This document shows, in pieces, positions 16,561 to 25,272 of a stretch of 64,000 nt of DNA. The notes beneath the pieces are model-generated. The model was not told the origin of the DNA and searched no databases. It worked only from the letters and a program-made list of their open reading frames with translations. The stretch covers positions 1,025,026 to 1,089,025 of the forward strand of contig NZ_BNJF01000003.1 of NCBI RefSeq assembly GCF_016587355.1, read 5' to 3'. The stretch is from Ktedonospora formicarum. Lineage in GTDB: Bacteria; Chloroflexota; Ktedonobacteria; Ktedonobacterales; Ktedonobacteraceae. The position numbers were made by a program, and so were the translations under genes. Position 1 is the stretch's first letter. Each line of letters opens with the position of its first letter.

Positions 16561-17150
16561 GCGTCATCAAAGCAGCTAGCATTACCCCCGGCGACACGGT
16601 ATTAATTACGGCTGCCGCAGGTAGCCTCGGCTCACAGTTAGTTCAACAGGCCAGAGCCGCAGGCGCGGGAACGGTAATCGGCGCGGCGCATGGCAAGCAG
16701 AAGCTTGAAGTGATTACTCAGCTTGGAGCCGACCTTGCCATCGATTACAGCGAGGATGATTGGGTAGCGCAAATACACAAAGTCACGGATGGCAAAGGGG
16801 CCGATCTGGTGCTGGATGGGGTGGGAGGAAGCATTGGATACCAGGCGTTCGAGGCGGCGGCCAGAGATAGTGGTCGCCTGGGTGTCTACGGATTCTCGTC
16901 TGGTAGCTGGACGAAGATCGAGACGCGAATACTAGCCGCGCATGGCGTCACCATCTTTGCCCCCCTAACCATCGCCTTTGCCAGGCCACCGGAAGAGGCA
17001 CGCATCGATGCCGAAACCGCTCTGGCTGAAGCAGCCTCCGGGCGCTTAAAGGCTCTTATAGGCCCAACCTATCCGCTTGCGCAGGCCGCTAAGGCTCATG
17101 CCGCCATTGAAGCTCGCCAGACAACTGGCAAGGTTATGCTCATCCCCTAA
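16561..17150 (+). pseudogene. NADPH:quinone oxidoreductase (MDR) remnant, N-terminus missing
   Basis: The C-terminal about 190 residues of a medium-chain zinc-less alcohol-dehydrogenase-type quinone reductase. The Rossmann motif ITAAAGSLGSQLVQQARAAG is intact and followed by GADLAIDYSEDD, ADLVLDGVGG and a regular end, GKVMLIP. The catalytic N-terminal GroES-like domain (about 120 residues) is absent. Upstream, the sequence runs straight into the 5' end of a tetR remnant on the other strand. The open frame continues to 16536, but those codons belong to the tetR side of the junction. Confidence 0.8.
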
Positions 17151-17158
17151 GATCGCAA

Positions 17159-17200
17159 GGAGCGTAGCGCGGCGCTTTAGCCTGCGCCGCGCCACGCTCC
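17159..17200. terminator. Bidirectional terminator-like hairpin of the repeat family
   Basis: GGAGCGTAGCGCGGCGC (17159-17175) pairs with 17184-17200, one mismatch in 17, loop TTTAGCCT. It sits between convergent genes and carries the GCTTTAGC motif of the intergenic repeats. Confidence 0.7.
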
Positions 17201-17235
17201 CACACCCACCCTTCGTATGAAACCCACCATGAGCT

Positions 17236-19143
17236 TTACCCGAAGTGGAAGATCCCACCCGCGTCCCAGATCTGGACAGTGTGATCGTCGCCAGCAGTCG
17301 CGATCCACATGCCATCATGCGACCAGGCGACGCTATTGACAGTGCCATAATGGCCCTGGTAGATGTAGTCGAGAGTTCCATTAGCGGCATTCCAGATTTG
17401 CGCGGTGTGATCCGCGCTCCCAGAAACAATACGCTGTCCATCGGGCGACCAGGCGATATCGTAAATGGCACCGGTATGACCCGTATATATAGCTACATCC
17501 TTGCCATCGGCGACATTCCAAACACGAACTGTGTGATCCGCCCCGGCGGAAGCGATGCGCTGTCCATCGGGCGACCAGGCAACAGTATATAGCTTAGCCT
17601 TGTGCTTATTGTAGGAACTTACCTCATTCCCATTGTTAGAATTCCAGACACGTACAGTCTGGTCGGCGCTGCAAGAGGCGATGAGTTTGCTGTCGGACGA
17701 CCAGGCGATATCGGTAACGGGTTGGGTGTGCTTTAAATACGAATAGACACTTCCAACTTGAGCAGGGCTCCAGACCTGTACACTATGGTCATCGCTGGCT
17801 GAGGCTATCCGCGCACCATTGGGCGACCAGGAGACACTATTGACTGGTCCCGAGTGCCCCGAAAAAGTATACAGGTTGTCTCCATCGACCGCGTTCCAGA
17901 CGCGAACAGTCTGATCATTGCTAGCACAGGCTACCCGCTTGTTATCGGGCGACCATATTGTACATTTGATGAGATATTCTGGTTGGTCACGGTAGGTATA
18001 AATTGTACGTCCATCGGCGACATTCCAGACCTGCGCGGTGTGATCCTCGCCTCCAGAGATGATACGCGCGCCATCCGAGGACCAGGCGAAACTGAGCACC
18101 CCTGCATTGTGCCCCCGATAGGTAAGGCGGACGCGCCCCTGCGACCTTTGCTGAGTGAAGATAAGTGAGGTAATTCCCGTTCCCGCGACTCCAAAGACGC
18201 CCAATCCCACCAGCCCGGCGATTAATGCGCGCCTCGACCTCTTACGTGATTCTTTCGGGTCTTGTTTCTCAACCATCTGTTCGAGTTGAGTGGCCGAAGA
18301 TTGTGGGCGGACGGCTGCTAGCATGCCTGTGAAGTTAGCATTGTGTGTGATAATAGCCTGTTCAAATGCCTCTGAGAAGGCCTGAATGGATTCAAAGCGG
18401 AGCGCGTCCTCCTTGGCAAGTGCCATATGAATGACTCTCGCCAGCATTGGATGCAGATTGGGTAATTTCTCGCGAATTGGTGGAGGTGGCGAAGAGATTT
18501 GTTGCTTTGCGATTTCCGTGGCGGTTCCTTGAAAGGGAAGTTCACCGCATAACCACTCATAGATAAGGATACCCAGCGCATATTGATCTGAGGAGGCGTG
18601 AACCTCACCCCGAATCTGTTCAGGCGACATGTATGCGAGGGAGCCTATCGCTCCCGTTTGCGCGCCATATGTCAGTGCAGGAATGCTGAAATCGCTCACA
18701 ACGAGCTTGCCATGCGCATCCAGCAGGATATTTTCGGGTTTCAGGTTTCCATGCGCCAACCCATGCTCATGGGCATAATATAGACCTTGTGTTATCTGCC
18801 TGACATAATTATGAATCGTTGGGATGCCCAGTCGCTCACCCTGAAAGTGCCGCTGGCGCAGGGTTCCGCCCGGCGCATACTCCATCACCAAATACGGTTG
18901 CCTGAATTGAAGCCCCGCGTCTATCAGGCTTAGAATGTTTGGATGACTGAGACGAGCAAGCGCCTGGGCTTGTTGACGAACGAGATGCGTTCGTTCATCG
19001 GGCAAATACATACGCAGGGCTTTGAGCGCTACCCTGGCTCCGCGATTGATATGTTCCGCTAAGTAGACCTCAGCAAACGCGCCTTTGCCGAGCAGACGTA
19101 CAAGACGATAGTTCCCGAGCTGTTGCGTGATTTCCTCTTTCAC
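17236..19143 (-). CDS. Ser/Thr kinase-like protein with seven WD40 repeats, probable pseudokinase
   Basis: Membrane signalling protein of 635 residues. Residues 12-262 form a bacterial Hanks-type kinase domain: GKGAFAEVY loop, VALK lysine (K41), APE-like SPEQ. But the catalytic HRD motif reads HGN (131-133), replacing the catalytic aspartate, and DFG reads DFS (151-153). A membrane helix lies at about 305-330. Residues 340-632 are seven regular WD40 repeats, each ending in VWN/IWD, which should close into one propeller outside the membrane. Kinase activity is doubtful. It may act as a scaffold or sensor. No partner gene is adjacent. Confidence 0.9.
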   Translation of the reverse strand: MKEEITQQLGNYRLVRLLGKGAFAEVYLAEHINRGARVALKALRMYLPDERTHLVRQQAQALARLSHPNILSLIDAGLQFRQPYLVMEYAPGGTLRQRHFQGERLGIPTIHNYVRQITQGLYYAHEHGLAHGNLKPENILLDAHGKLVVSDFSIPALTYGAQTGAIGSLAYMSPEQIRGEVHASSDQYALGILIYEWLCGELPFQGTATEIAKQQISSPPPPIREKLPNLHPMLARVIHMALAKEDALRFESIQAFSEAFEQAIITHNANFTGMLAAVRPQSSATQLEQMVEKQDPKESRKRSRRALIAGLVGLGVFGVAGTGITSLIFTQQRSQGRVRLTYRGHNAGVLSFAWSSDGARIISGGEDHTAQVWNVADGRTIYTYRDQPEYLIKCTIWSPDNKRVACASNDQTVRVWNAVDGDNLYTFSGHSGPVNSVSWSPNGARIASASDDHSVQVWSPAQVGSVYSYLKHTQPVTDIAWSSDSKLIASCSADQTVRVWNSNNGNEVSSYNKHKAKLYTVAWSPDGQRIASAGADHTVRVWNVADGKDVAIYTGHTGAIYDIAWSPDGQRIVSGSADHTAQIWNAANGTLDYIYQGHYGTVNSVAWSHDGMWIATAGDDHTVQIWDAGGIFHFG

Positions 19144-19428
19144 GCTTCTCCTCCTTGAGATTGACCTACAAGTTCGTCCCTACATGTCGGATACCAGATA
19201 TTTAGAAAACACACAAATATCACCGCTTGTATGCTTAAAGTAGTGTTAAAAAATATACTGCTTGAATGCCTGCATCCTACTATATTAGAGCGTATATTAC
19301 AAGCCCTAATTTACCTAGCCATGTTTAAATCTATGCCGTTCAATGCGGTCTAACCTCGACTGCGTTTGAGGCGTATATTACAATGATGTTTTTATATCTA
19401 TATTGATGTGTAAGGAGAGAAGGCGTTT

Positions 19429-20670
19429 ATGCAGAGCCAGGAAAGTGGCTATGAACCACAGCGACAAGCCTCGCAGCAGGAGCGCGCGGTCAATCGAGAC
19501 CCGCGTGAGCAGGCTTCGTCCTATGCGGAAGGGGAACGGGTGGAAGCTCGGGAGCGCTCGTATGAAGAGGGCTATGCGGGAAACTATACACAGGATAGCT
19601 GGTTTCAGGAGGGTGAGAAGTTACAGCCCCAGGCACCCAGACAACGGAAAGCGAGCAGCGTCTTCGTCTTCATTGGCATTCTCTGTCTGGCCTTGATCGC
19701 GAGCAATGTTCTAGGTCTGTTATCTGGCTGGTTTATCTGGGCAGGAGTTCTGGTGTTGATCGGAATTGGCGCATACCTCGCTGTCCTCAACTGGCGTGTC
19801 ACCACGCTCCCCATGCCCATGGAAAGCTTTACGATTCAAGAGCACGCGCGGCTAGATATTAATAATGTGGCTGGTCGCGTCACAATTCGGCGTGGCGAGG
19901 ATAATGTCGTAACGGTCAACGCCATGAAGCGCGCCAGTGGTATCGGCATGACGCTCGATTCGATGAACATAGATTACCAGCAGCAGGGCGATACGATTGT
20001 GATGAGAAGTACCGCCGACACATCCTTCTTCCAGTTCGGATGGCGAACTTTCGAGCTTGATATTACGGTGCCGAAGGATTGCGATATCCAAATGAAGACT
20101 GGCATGGGCCGTGTCGAGGCGAGTGGCTTTAAAGGAGATATGCGCCTGCGCACAGGCAGCGGCGGCATGGAACTTTCGGACCTGGAAGGGCGCGTCGATG
20201 CTCGTACAGGTAGTGGCACCGTAAATGCCAATCAGATCAAAGGTGCATTCTTTCTCAAGACTGGCAGCGGACGCATCATAGCTCAGGAATTAAATGGGAG
20301 CGCCGAGCTAAATACGGGCAGCGGTTCCGTCTCTATCTCGCAGTCCAATCTGACGGGAAAAGCTACTATCAAGACAGGCAGTGGCTCAATTACGATTATG
20401 CAATCGACGCTCGCGGGCAATACTTTCGTCAAAACGGGTAGCGGTTCCGTTTCTTATTCCGGTGAGATTGATCCGCTTGGCACATACGAACTGCGCACGG
20501 GAAGCGGCTCTATTAATATGACGCTTCCAGCGCAGTCCGCGTTGACGCTCAACGCCTCAACCGGCTCCGGTAAGGTTATCAACGCCTTTGAAAATACGCA
20601 AGTAGATGGTCCCCGCGCCCAGGTCCGAGTGAGGACCGGCAGCGGCTCCATCACCGTCGTCAAAGTCTGA
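19429..20670 (+). CDS. DUF4097-type beta-repeat membrane protein
   Basis: Protein of 413 residues. Residues 1-75 are polar and likely disordered (rich in Q, E and R). Two close hydrophobic segments at about 79-100 and 103-122 probably form a hairpin in the membrane. The rest is a right-handed beta-type repeat domain with TGSG motifs about every 19-21 residues (LRTGSGGMEL, ARTGSGTVNA, LKTGSGRIIA, and so on), as in DUF4097 putative adhesins. The domain is likely extracytoplasmic or membrane-apposed; function unknown. ATG at 19429 follows AAGGAGAGAAGG. A direct repeat (GCGTATATTACAA at 19290 and 19371) lies upstream. Confidence 0.85.
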   Translation: MQSQESGYEPQRQASQQERAVNRDPREQASSYAEGERVEARERSYEEGYAGNYTQDSWFQEGEKLQPQAPRQRKASSVFVFIGILCLALIASNVLGLLSGWFIWAGVLVLIGIGAYLAVLNWRVTTLPMPMESFTIQEHARLDINNVAGRVTIRRGEDNVVTVNAMKRASGIGMTLDSMNIDYQQQGDTIVMRSTADTSFFQFGWRTFELDITVPKDCDIQMKTGMGRVEASGFKGDMRLRTGSGGMELSDLEGRVDARTGSGTVNANQIKGAFFLKTGSGRIIAQELNGSAELNTGSGSVSISQSNLTGKATIKTGSGSITIMQSTLAGNTFVKTGSGSVSYSGEIDPLGTYELRTGSGSINMTLPAQSALTLNASTGSGKVINAFENTQVDGPRAQVRVRTGSGSITVVKV

Positions 20671-20689
20671 TAGACAACGGCTATAAACG

Positions 20690-20716
20690 TAGGCGCAGTG
20701 CTTTTGCCTGCGCCTA
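20690..20716. terminator. Hairpin between convergent genes, repeat-family type
   Basis: TAGGCGCAG (20690-20698) pairs with CTGCGCCTA (20708-20716), loop TGCTTTTGC. It serves the DUF4097 gene (+) and the metallo-hydrolase gene (-). Confidence 0.65.
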
Positions 20717-20724
20717 GCCCCCTC

Positions 20725-21555
20725 TTACAACTTCGCGACCTCGCGTGCCTCCAGGCGGCGCGCAGACTCCGGATCATGGCTAGGCAGGTAGATAGTCGGC
20801 ATTGACCGAAGATAGCGAAGGACCTGTCGATGTGTCTCCTGGTAAAGAGCCATATTGGTTGTCACGCCATCGGTCGCCTGGTCTAGAAGCAACTGCTGAG
20901 TGTATGACGTATCGCCCGCGAAGAAAAGGGCGTGCGCCCCCTCCTGCACGATCACCGATAGATGACCAGCGGAATGTCCCGGTGTCGGAACCAGATGGAC
21001 GTCGCCCGCCTTTGTTAGCGTATAGCTACCAGTGAACGGCCCAAACGCCTGAGATGGAAAGTCAATGAGTTTTGGCGCGAACCAGCGGGGCTGATGCTGT
21101 GGCAGATAGCCGCCCAATTGCCCTCGAATACCCGCTGCCAGCTGATATTCAGCACGCGAGACAAGAATCTGGGATTTAGGGAAATGATGCAGCCCTCCAG
21201 CATGATCCGTATGCAAGTGCGTCATGACCACCCAGCGTACATCATCGGGCGAGATACCCAGGGCGCGGAGCCGTGGCCCAACTTCCTCCTCTGGCTGTAC
21301 CCAGGCGCGTACACCAAGCCGATAATATGGGTGCCACCGGGGATAATAGCCCGGCTCCGCAATCCGAGCCGTCTCCCCTGTATCCACAACTATCACCCCT
21401 TCAGGATGCTCAATCACCCACACGTATATAGGAAGTGGGCTGGTCCAGACTGGATCGCGCATCGTATTGACGAGGCGCAACGTCCCATTCCCCCGCCCAC
21501 TCAACTGGCGCTCTTTTACCGCGACAGTCCCTGTCTGAATAGCATGAATCCGCAC
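20725..21555 (-). CDS. MBL-fold metallo-hydrolase, N-acyl-homoserine-lactonase-like
   Basis: Metallo-beta-lactamase-fold hydrolase of 276 residues. The binuclear metal site reads THLHTDHAGG (HxHxDH), followed by PGHSAGHLSV and a later aspartate (FFAGDTSY), ending with LPSHDP. The N-terminus with PIYVWVIEHPEGVIVVDTGE is typical of the AHL lactonase (AttM/AiiA) branch, which opens lactone rings; quorum-quenching activity is possible but unproven. The start is the GTG at 21555, behind GGGAGAG. A near-consensus promoter lies at 21613-21641. Confidence 0.85.
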   Translation of the reverse strand: MRIHAIQTGTVAVKERQLSGRGNGTLRLVNTMRDPVWTSPLPIYVWVIEHPEGVIVVDTGETARIAEPGYYPRWHPYYRLGVRAWVQPEEEVGPRLRALGISPDDVRWVVMTHLHTDHAGGLHHFPKSQILVSRAEYQLAAGIRGQLGGYLPQHQPRWFAPKLIDFPSQAFGPFTGSYTLTKAGDVHLVPTPGHSAGHLSVIVQEGAHALFFAGDTSYTQQLLLDQATDGVTTNMALYQETHRQVLRYLRSMPTIYLPSHDPESARRLEAREVAKL

Positions 21556-21612
21556 GTTCGCTCTCCCATTCGCATTTTTAATTAATGACTCGACATCGAT
21601 TACATATCATTG

Positions 21613-21641
21613 ATTATATGTCATCAATATAAAACTGTCAA
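21613..21641 (-). promoter_or_regulatory. Consensus sigma-70 promoter of the MBL hydrolase
   Basis: On the minus strand: TTGACA (21641-21636), 17-bp spacer, TATAAT (21618-21613), a perfect match to both hexamers. An inverted repeat ACATAT-N8-ATATGT (21602-21621) overlaps the -10 and could be an operator. Confidence 0.75.
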
Positions 21642-21730
21642 GCGATAGGCGTTGCTGCTTGCATCCAGAGACTGTTCACAAGTCGGCACAGGTTAAAGCT
21701 CTGTGCCGATCACTCGCCCCTCGATCATAA

Positions 21731-22957
21731 TCACACGCGACTGACAACCTCCTCTGCATGCTCATAGCTCTTGAGAGTGATAGCATTGGCAGCCTCTTGC
21801 GTATCCCGCATCATCTTGCCACCGATAATACTCTTCCAGGGCAAGTACTGTAGCGCCCGAAGGACCTGCGTACGCAGCCAGATCTCCGACTGTGTCTGCG
21901 GTACGAAATCCTTGACCGCACCCGCAAGCTTCTGATTTACCGCGACATAGCCACGCATGGCCTGCTCATAGCGCGCAAAGGCTGTTTGGTAATCTCCTGA
22001 AGCCGTCACCAGTTCGCCCGCCAGGACATATGCACCCACAAGCGCCAGACCAGTCCCCTGACCAGAGGCGGGAGACGCACAGTAGGCCGCATCCCCAAGC
22101 AGGACCGTTCGACCACGTGACCAGTGCTCCATCTTAATCAAGCTTATCGAATCAAAGTAGAAGTCGGGCGCGACCCTGGCATAGTCAAGTAACCGTGGGA
22201 TCTCCCAGCCTGCTCCCACGTATGCTTTAGCCAGGATTTGCTTCTGTTGCTCACTGTCATGGTAATCATAGGTCAGCGCCGGGGAATGAAAGAAGAAGAA
22301 GTTCATCGCCTTACTGCTGTCATGTGAACTGTACTGGCTCACGAACTTACCAGGAGCATAGTAATACAATTCCCAGTGATCGAGGTTTAAGAAGTTAGGA
22401 GTGGTGAAGATCGAGACATACGCGCCGAGTTGGTGAATAAACTGCGCCTCATCTCCAAAGGCTAGCTTGCGGACATTGGAGTGCAGACCATCGGCCCCCA
22501 CAACCAGATCAAAGGTGCGCTGTATCCCACTCCCGAAAGTTACCTGGACCCCACCCTCATCCTCCAACATCGACGTAATGGAGTCAGCGAAAATGTACTC
22601 TACCTGATCTTGCGTCCTCTCATAGAGAATACGCGACAGATCGGCCCTCATGATCTCATCGTCGCGCTCGGTGCGCCCATTAAAGAAATCAGCGGACATG
22701 GTAGCAAGTGGCTTGTTATCGCTATTGACGAATGTGCCGCCTCGCATGGCGGTGCTGGCCTGACGAACATCTGCCAGCATCCCCATACGCTCCACCACAT
22801 CAACCGCCACGCCGCGAATATCGACTTTATAGCCACTTTCTCGCAACGCCGGAGCCTTCTCTACAACCGTAACCTGGAAACCATAGCGACTCAACCAGTA
22901 CGCCAGCGCGGGTCCCGCCAGGCTCGCGCCCGAGATAAGAACATGCTTGTTTTTCAA
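21731..22957 (-). CDS. FAD-dependent monooxygenase, TetX/PHBH-like
   Basis: Group A flavoprotein hydroxylase of 408 residues that would use NAD(P)H and oxygen on an aromatic or polyketide-like substrate. Motifs in order: ISGASLAGPALAYWLSRYGFQVTVVEKAP (Rossmann, FAD ADP part), VVGADGLHSNVR (DG motif) and LLGDAAYCASPASGQGTGLALVGAYVLAGEL (FAD ribityl GD motif). The start is probably the TTG at 22957, behind AGAGGAAAAG. It precedes no operon partner; the TetR gene upstream on the same strand may control it. Tetracycline inactivation is only one possibility among many. Confidence 0.88.
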   Translation of the reverse strand: MKNKHVLISGASLAGPALAYWLSRYGFQVTVVEKAPALRESGYKVDIRGVAVDVVERMGMLADVRQASTAMRGGTFVNSDNKPLATMSADFFNGRTERDDEIMRADLSRILYERTQDQVEYIFADSITSMLEDEGGVQVTFGSGIQRTFDLVVGADGLHSNVRKLAFGDEAQFIHQLGAYVSIFTTPNFLNLDHWELYYYAPGKFVSQYSSHDSSKAMNFFFFHSPALTYDYHDSEQQKQILAKAYVGAGWEIPRLLDYARVAPDFYFDSISLIKMEHWSRGRTVLLGDAAYCASPASGQGTGLALVGAYVLAGELVTASGDYQTAFARYEQAMRGYVAVNQKLAGAVKDFVPQTQSEIWLRTQVLRALQYLPWKSIIGGKMMRDTQEAANAITLKSYEHAEEVVSRV

Positions 22958-23100
22958 TGCTTTTCCTCTTTCTTACAGACAAGAACACATAAGGATGTAT
23001 AGACATAAATCAATAAGAACTATGCCTTACTACTAAGCGAATATTTTTCAATGCTCAGGTGATGAGGGACAATGAATGGTTGGGGTAAGATCCCCCAACC

Positions 23101-23748
23101 TCACTCTCTCTGGGGTAGAATGCTCTGCAAGAGGGCGCGCAAACCAAAATCGAACTCCCTCTCAGCGCTCCAATGCTCAAACACTGGAATCGCGGCACGT
23201 AGCGTAGGGTAACGATCTGGTGAAAGCCTCTGCCACACTGCCTTCTCATTGACCTCTTGCTCAAAACCAGCGACGGCAACGCTCCCAACATCGAAGAGAG
23301 CATGACCAATAATAAAGCCCGCAAAGCTATTAACAGCATAGATGGCATCGACGCCCTCCACACCCGCGCGGTGCAGGGTTTCCAGAAGCCGCTCAAGAAT
23401 TGCCAGCGAGGCATCTGTTCGCAACTGGCGCGCCGCCACCAGAGAAACCGCCCTTGGATGAGCGCGCAAAACATTGCGGTACTCATGTGCGAAGTCCCAT
23501 AGCTCCTGGCGCGGAGTGACATCCGTACGCTGTGGATAAGAGGCTTGCAGAAGTAGAAGCTCAATGACCCCATCCAGCACATCATCCTTGCCCTCGATAT
23601 GGTTATAGAGCGACATCGCCTCCACACCCAGCGCCGCCCCTAACTTCCGCATATTGAACCCCTCTACCCCCTCATCATCGATCAACTTCAAAGCTGCCTC
23701 TAGCACCTTCTGACGGTTAAGCAATCGCCCCTTCTCGCTTCGCGCCAT
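23101..23748 (-). CDS. TetR family transcriptional regulator (TetR_C type)
   Basis: Regulator of 215 residues. HTH at about 12-55: RQKVLEAALKLIDDEGVEGFNMRKLGAALGVEAMSLYNHIEGKDDVLDG. The MSLYNHI recognition helix and the long C-terminal ligand domain resemble the TetR/TetR_C_1 class. The start ATG at 23748 follows GGGAGGT, whose bases are the end of a 66-bp perfect palindrome (23756-23821), so self-repression is likely. Likely targets are itself and the downstream FAD monooxygenase on the same strand. The methyltransferase gene at 23872-24549 ends toward it. Confidence 0.88.
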   Translation of the reverse strand: MARSEKGRLLNRQKVLEAALKLIDDEGVEGFNMRKLGAALGVEAMSLYNHIEGKDDVLDGVIELLLLQASYPQRTDVTPRQELWDFAHEYRNVLRAHPRAVSLVAARQLRTDASLAILERLLETLHRAGVEGVDAIYAVNSFAGFIIGHALFDVGSVAVAGFEQEVNEKAVWQRLSPDRYPTLRAAIPVFEHWSAEREFDFGLRALLQSILPQRE

Positions 23749-23755
23749 TGTCTAC

Positions 23756-23821
23756 CTCCCTCTGGTGGAACTATACTTACTTTGTAAGCTTACAAAGTAA
23801 GTATAGTTCCACCAGAGGGAG
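23756..23821. promoter_or_regulatory. 66-bp perfect palindrome upstream of tetR
   Basis: The sequence is its own reverse complement for 66 bp, centred on AAGCTT (23786-23791), with arms containing ACTATACTTACTTTGTAA. The half-site TTACAAAGTAAG/CTTACTTTGTAA is operator-like and TATACT-like -10 boxes occur in both directions. It is longer than a normal TetR operator. Confidence 0.75.
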
Positions 23822-23871
23822 ATGTCAAGCATCTACGAAGACCAATATATCCGCAGGCTTCGGAATTGAGA

Positions 23872-24549
23872 TTACCAGACACGCGGGAGCAAGCGATAGC
23901 GCACTCTACTCATGTATGCCTCGTAGCCTGGTAATTCGCTCCTCAGCAAGTTCTCCTCCATGACCGCACGCCTGGCAAAGAGAGCGCTAATGACCAGAGA
24001 GAGCAGCAGCCCAAACACAGATCCCAAGAGGAGGGCTGTACCTACCAGAAAGAGGCAGGCACCGGAATACATCGGGTGCCGCACAAAGCGATAGGGGCCG
24101 CTTGATACAACCTTGTGCTCCCTCTCCAATTGAATGCGTATAGTGGGCGTCAGATAGGCATTCTCTTGAAAGACGCGATAGATAAGCACAAACGAGCCAG
24201 CCAGGGCGAAAGCACCAACCACCTGAAGCCAGAATGGTATATGAGTCCAGTGATAACGCACAGCATCGAGCGGCATCAGAACCAGCCAGAGCGCTGATAT
24301 CAAGAACAGCAAAACAAACATCCAATCCAGGCCACCTGGGCGAGGCTTAAAGATGCTCATCCGCTCCTCCAGCAGAGTCGGATTACGCCTGGAAAGCAGG
24401 CGCGCAGTCGCTACAACAAAGCCATAGTACAGGAGTAGAAATATCCACGCCTCTGACCATGCCAGCGTACCCGCCGCCAGAAAGAAAGCCAGGGGGAAGA
24501 TCAATATCTGAACTATCCCTCCTATCAGAGTTTTCAAGGTAATTTTCAT
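23872..24549 (-). CDS. Isoprenylcysteine-carboxylmethyltransferase-family membrane methyltransferase
   Basis: Polytopic membrane protein of 225 residues with about five helices. The C-terminal signature SSGPYRFVRHPMYSGACLFLVGTALLLGS, then EENLLRSELPGYEAYMSRVRYRLLP, is that of ICMT/PEMT-like methyltransferases, which use SAM at the membrane. Bacterial members methylate lipids or other substrates, not prenylated proteins, so the substrate is unknown. I use the ATG at 24549, preceded by GGAG; the longer reading adds an implausible tail. An AT-rich region lies upstream. Confidence 0.82.
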   Translation of the reverse strand: MKITLKTLIGGIVQILIFPLAFFLAAGTLAWSEAWIFLLLYYGFVVATARLLSRRNPTLLEERMSIFKPRPGGLDWMFVLLFLISALWLVLMPLDAVRYHWTHIPFWLQVVGAFALAGSFVLIYRVFQENAYLTPTIRIQLEREHKVVSSGPYRFVRHPMYSGACLFLVGTALLLGSVFGLLLSLVISALFARRAVMEENLLRSELPGYEAYMSRVRYRLLPRVW

Positions 24550-24745
24550 CTCCAAAACCTTTCTTTTAAAATATTTAAATCTAATTTTTATGCTTATAAA
24601 AAATAATACCATGGAGTTGTTGTAGTCGCAAGGGGAGAAGATGGAAGTAACGGAGAGGGGGATCACAAAGATGGAATTTGTGGCCCGATGCGGTGAGGTA
24701 ATTGGCGATAAGGAGTGTCTATGGCAGAGGATTAAAGGTGAGCCC

Positions 24746-24770
24746 AGGCGCAGGCTGAAGCACTGCGCCT
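24746..24770. repeat. Small intergenic palindrome of the GCGCAG family
   Basis: AGGCGCAG (24746-24753) pairs with CTGCGCCT (24763-24770) around GCTGAAGCA, followed by ACATATG as in other family members. It also lies just after the stop of the gene at 24785-25036 (-), so it may be its terminator. Confidence 0.65.
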
Positions 24771-24784
24771 ACATATGGAAGGGG

Positions 24785-25036
24785 CTACTTTCGCTCAGTA
24801 GATGATGGGTTAGGCTCGGTTGGCTTCGCATCTCCCTGATCGCGCAAGCCAACGTCAGCCAGCGCCAGCCTCAAGCGTTTCAGGCCGTTTGGGCCGAAGC
24901 CATGCAATGAAGCGAGCTTTGCATCGCTGGCATTGGCGACATCGCCCAATGTATGATAGCCCGCGCCATGTAATGCCCGCACAGCAGGCGCGGCAAGACC
25001 AACATCAGTCAATGGGGTCAAAGAATCATATTTCAT
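24785..25036 (-). CDS. Small helix-hairpin-helix protein
   Basis: Protein of 83 residues. Residues 5-68 (LTDVGLAAPAVRALHGAGYHTLGDVANASDAKLASLHGFGPNGLKRLRLAL) match the helix-hairpin-helix fold of RNA polymerase alpha C-terminal domains and similar small DNA-binding proteins; GFGPNGLKRL is the hairpin. The last 15 residues are polar and likely disordered. It may bind DNA or a protein partner. The ATG at 25036 is preceded by GAGGAG. No operon partner is evident. Confidence 0.78.
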   Translation of the reverse strand: MKYDSLTPLTDVGLAAPAVRALHGAGYHTLGDVANASDAKLASLHGFGPNGLKRLRLALADVGLRDQGDAKPTEPNPSSTERK

Positions 25037-25272
25037 AATGCCCGGTCTCCTCTCGTTTCTGATATCCAGGAATTCCCATCATAGCGGGAAGGGCAAGCAA
25101 AAAACTTCTCTAATCTTGCTCTCTTCTGTATCTAGCAAGCACGTTGGGCGTTCAGGCCATTTTGGCCTATTTGGGGAAATACTCCATTTCATTGATAATA
25201 TTTAACAATTGTGTTATGCTTACTTCTGGAAAATAGCAATTATTATCACAATTTTATAAATTTTTCAACAAT

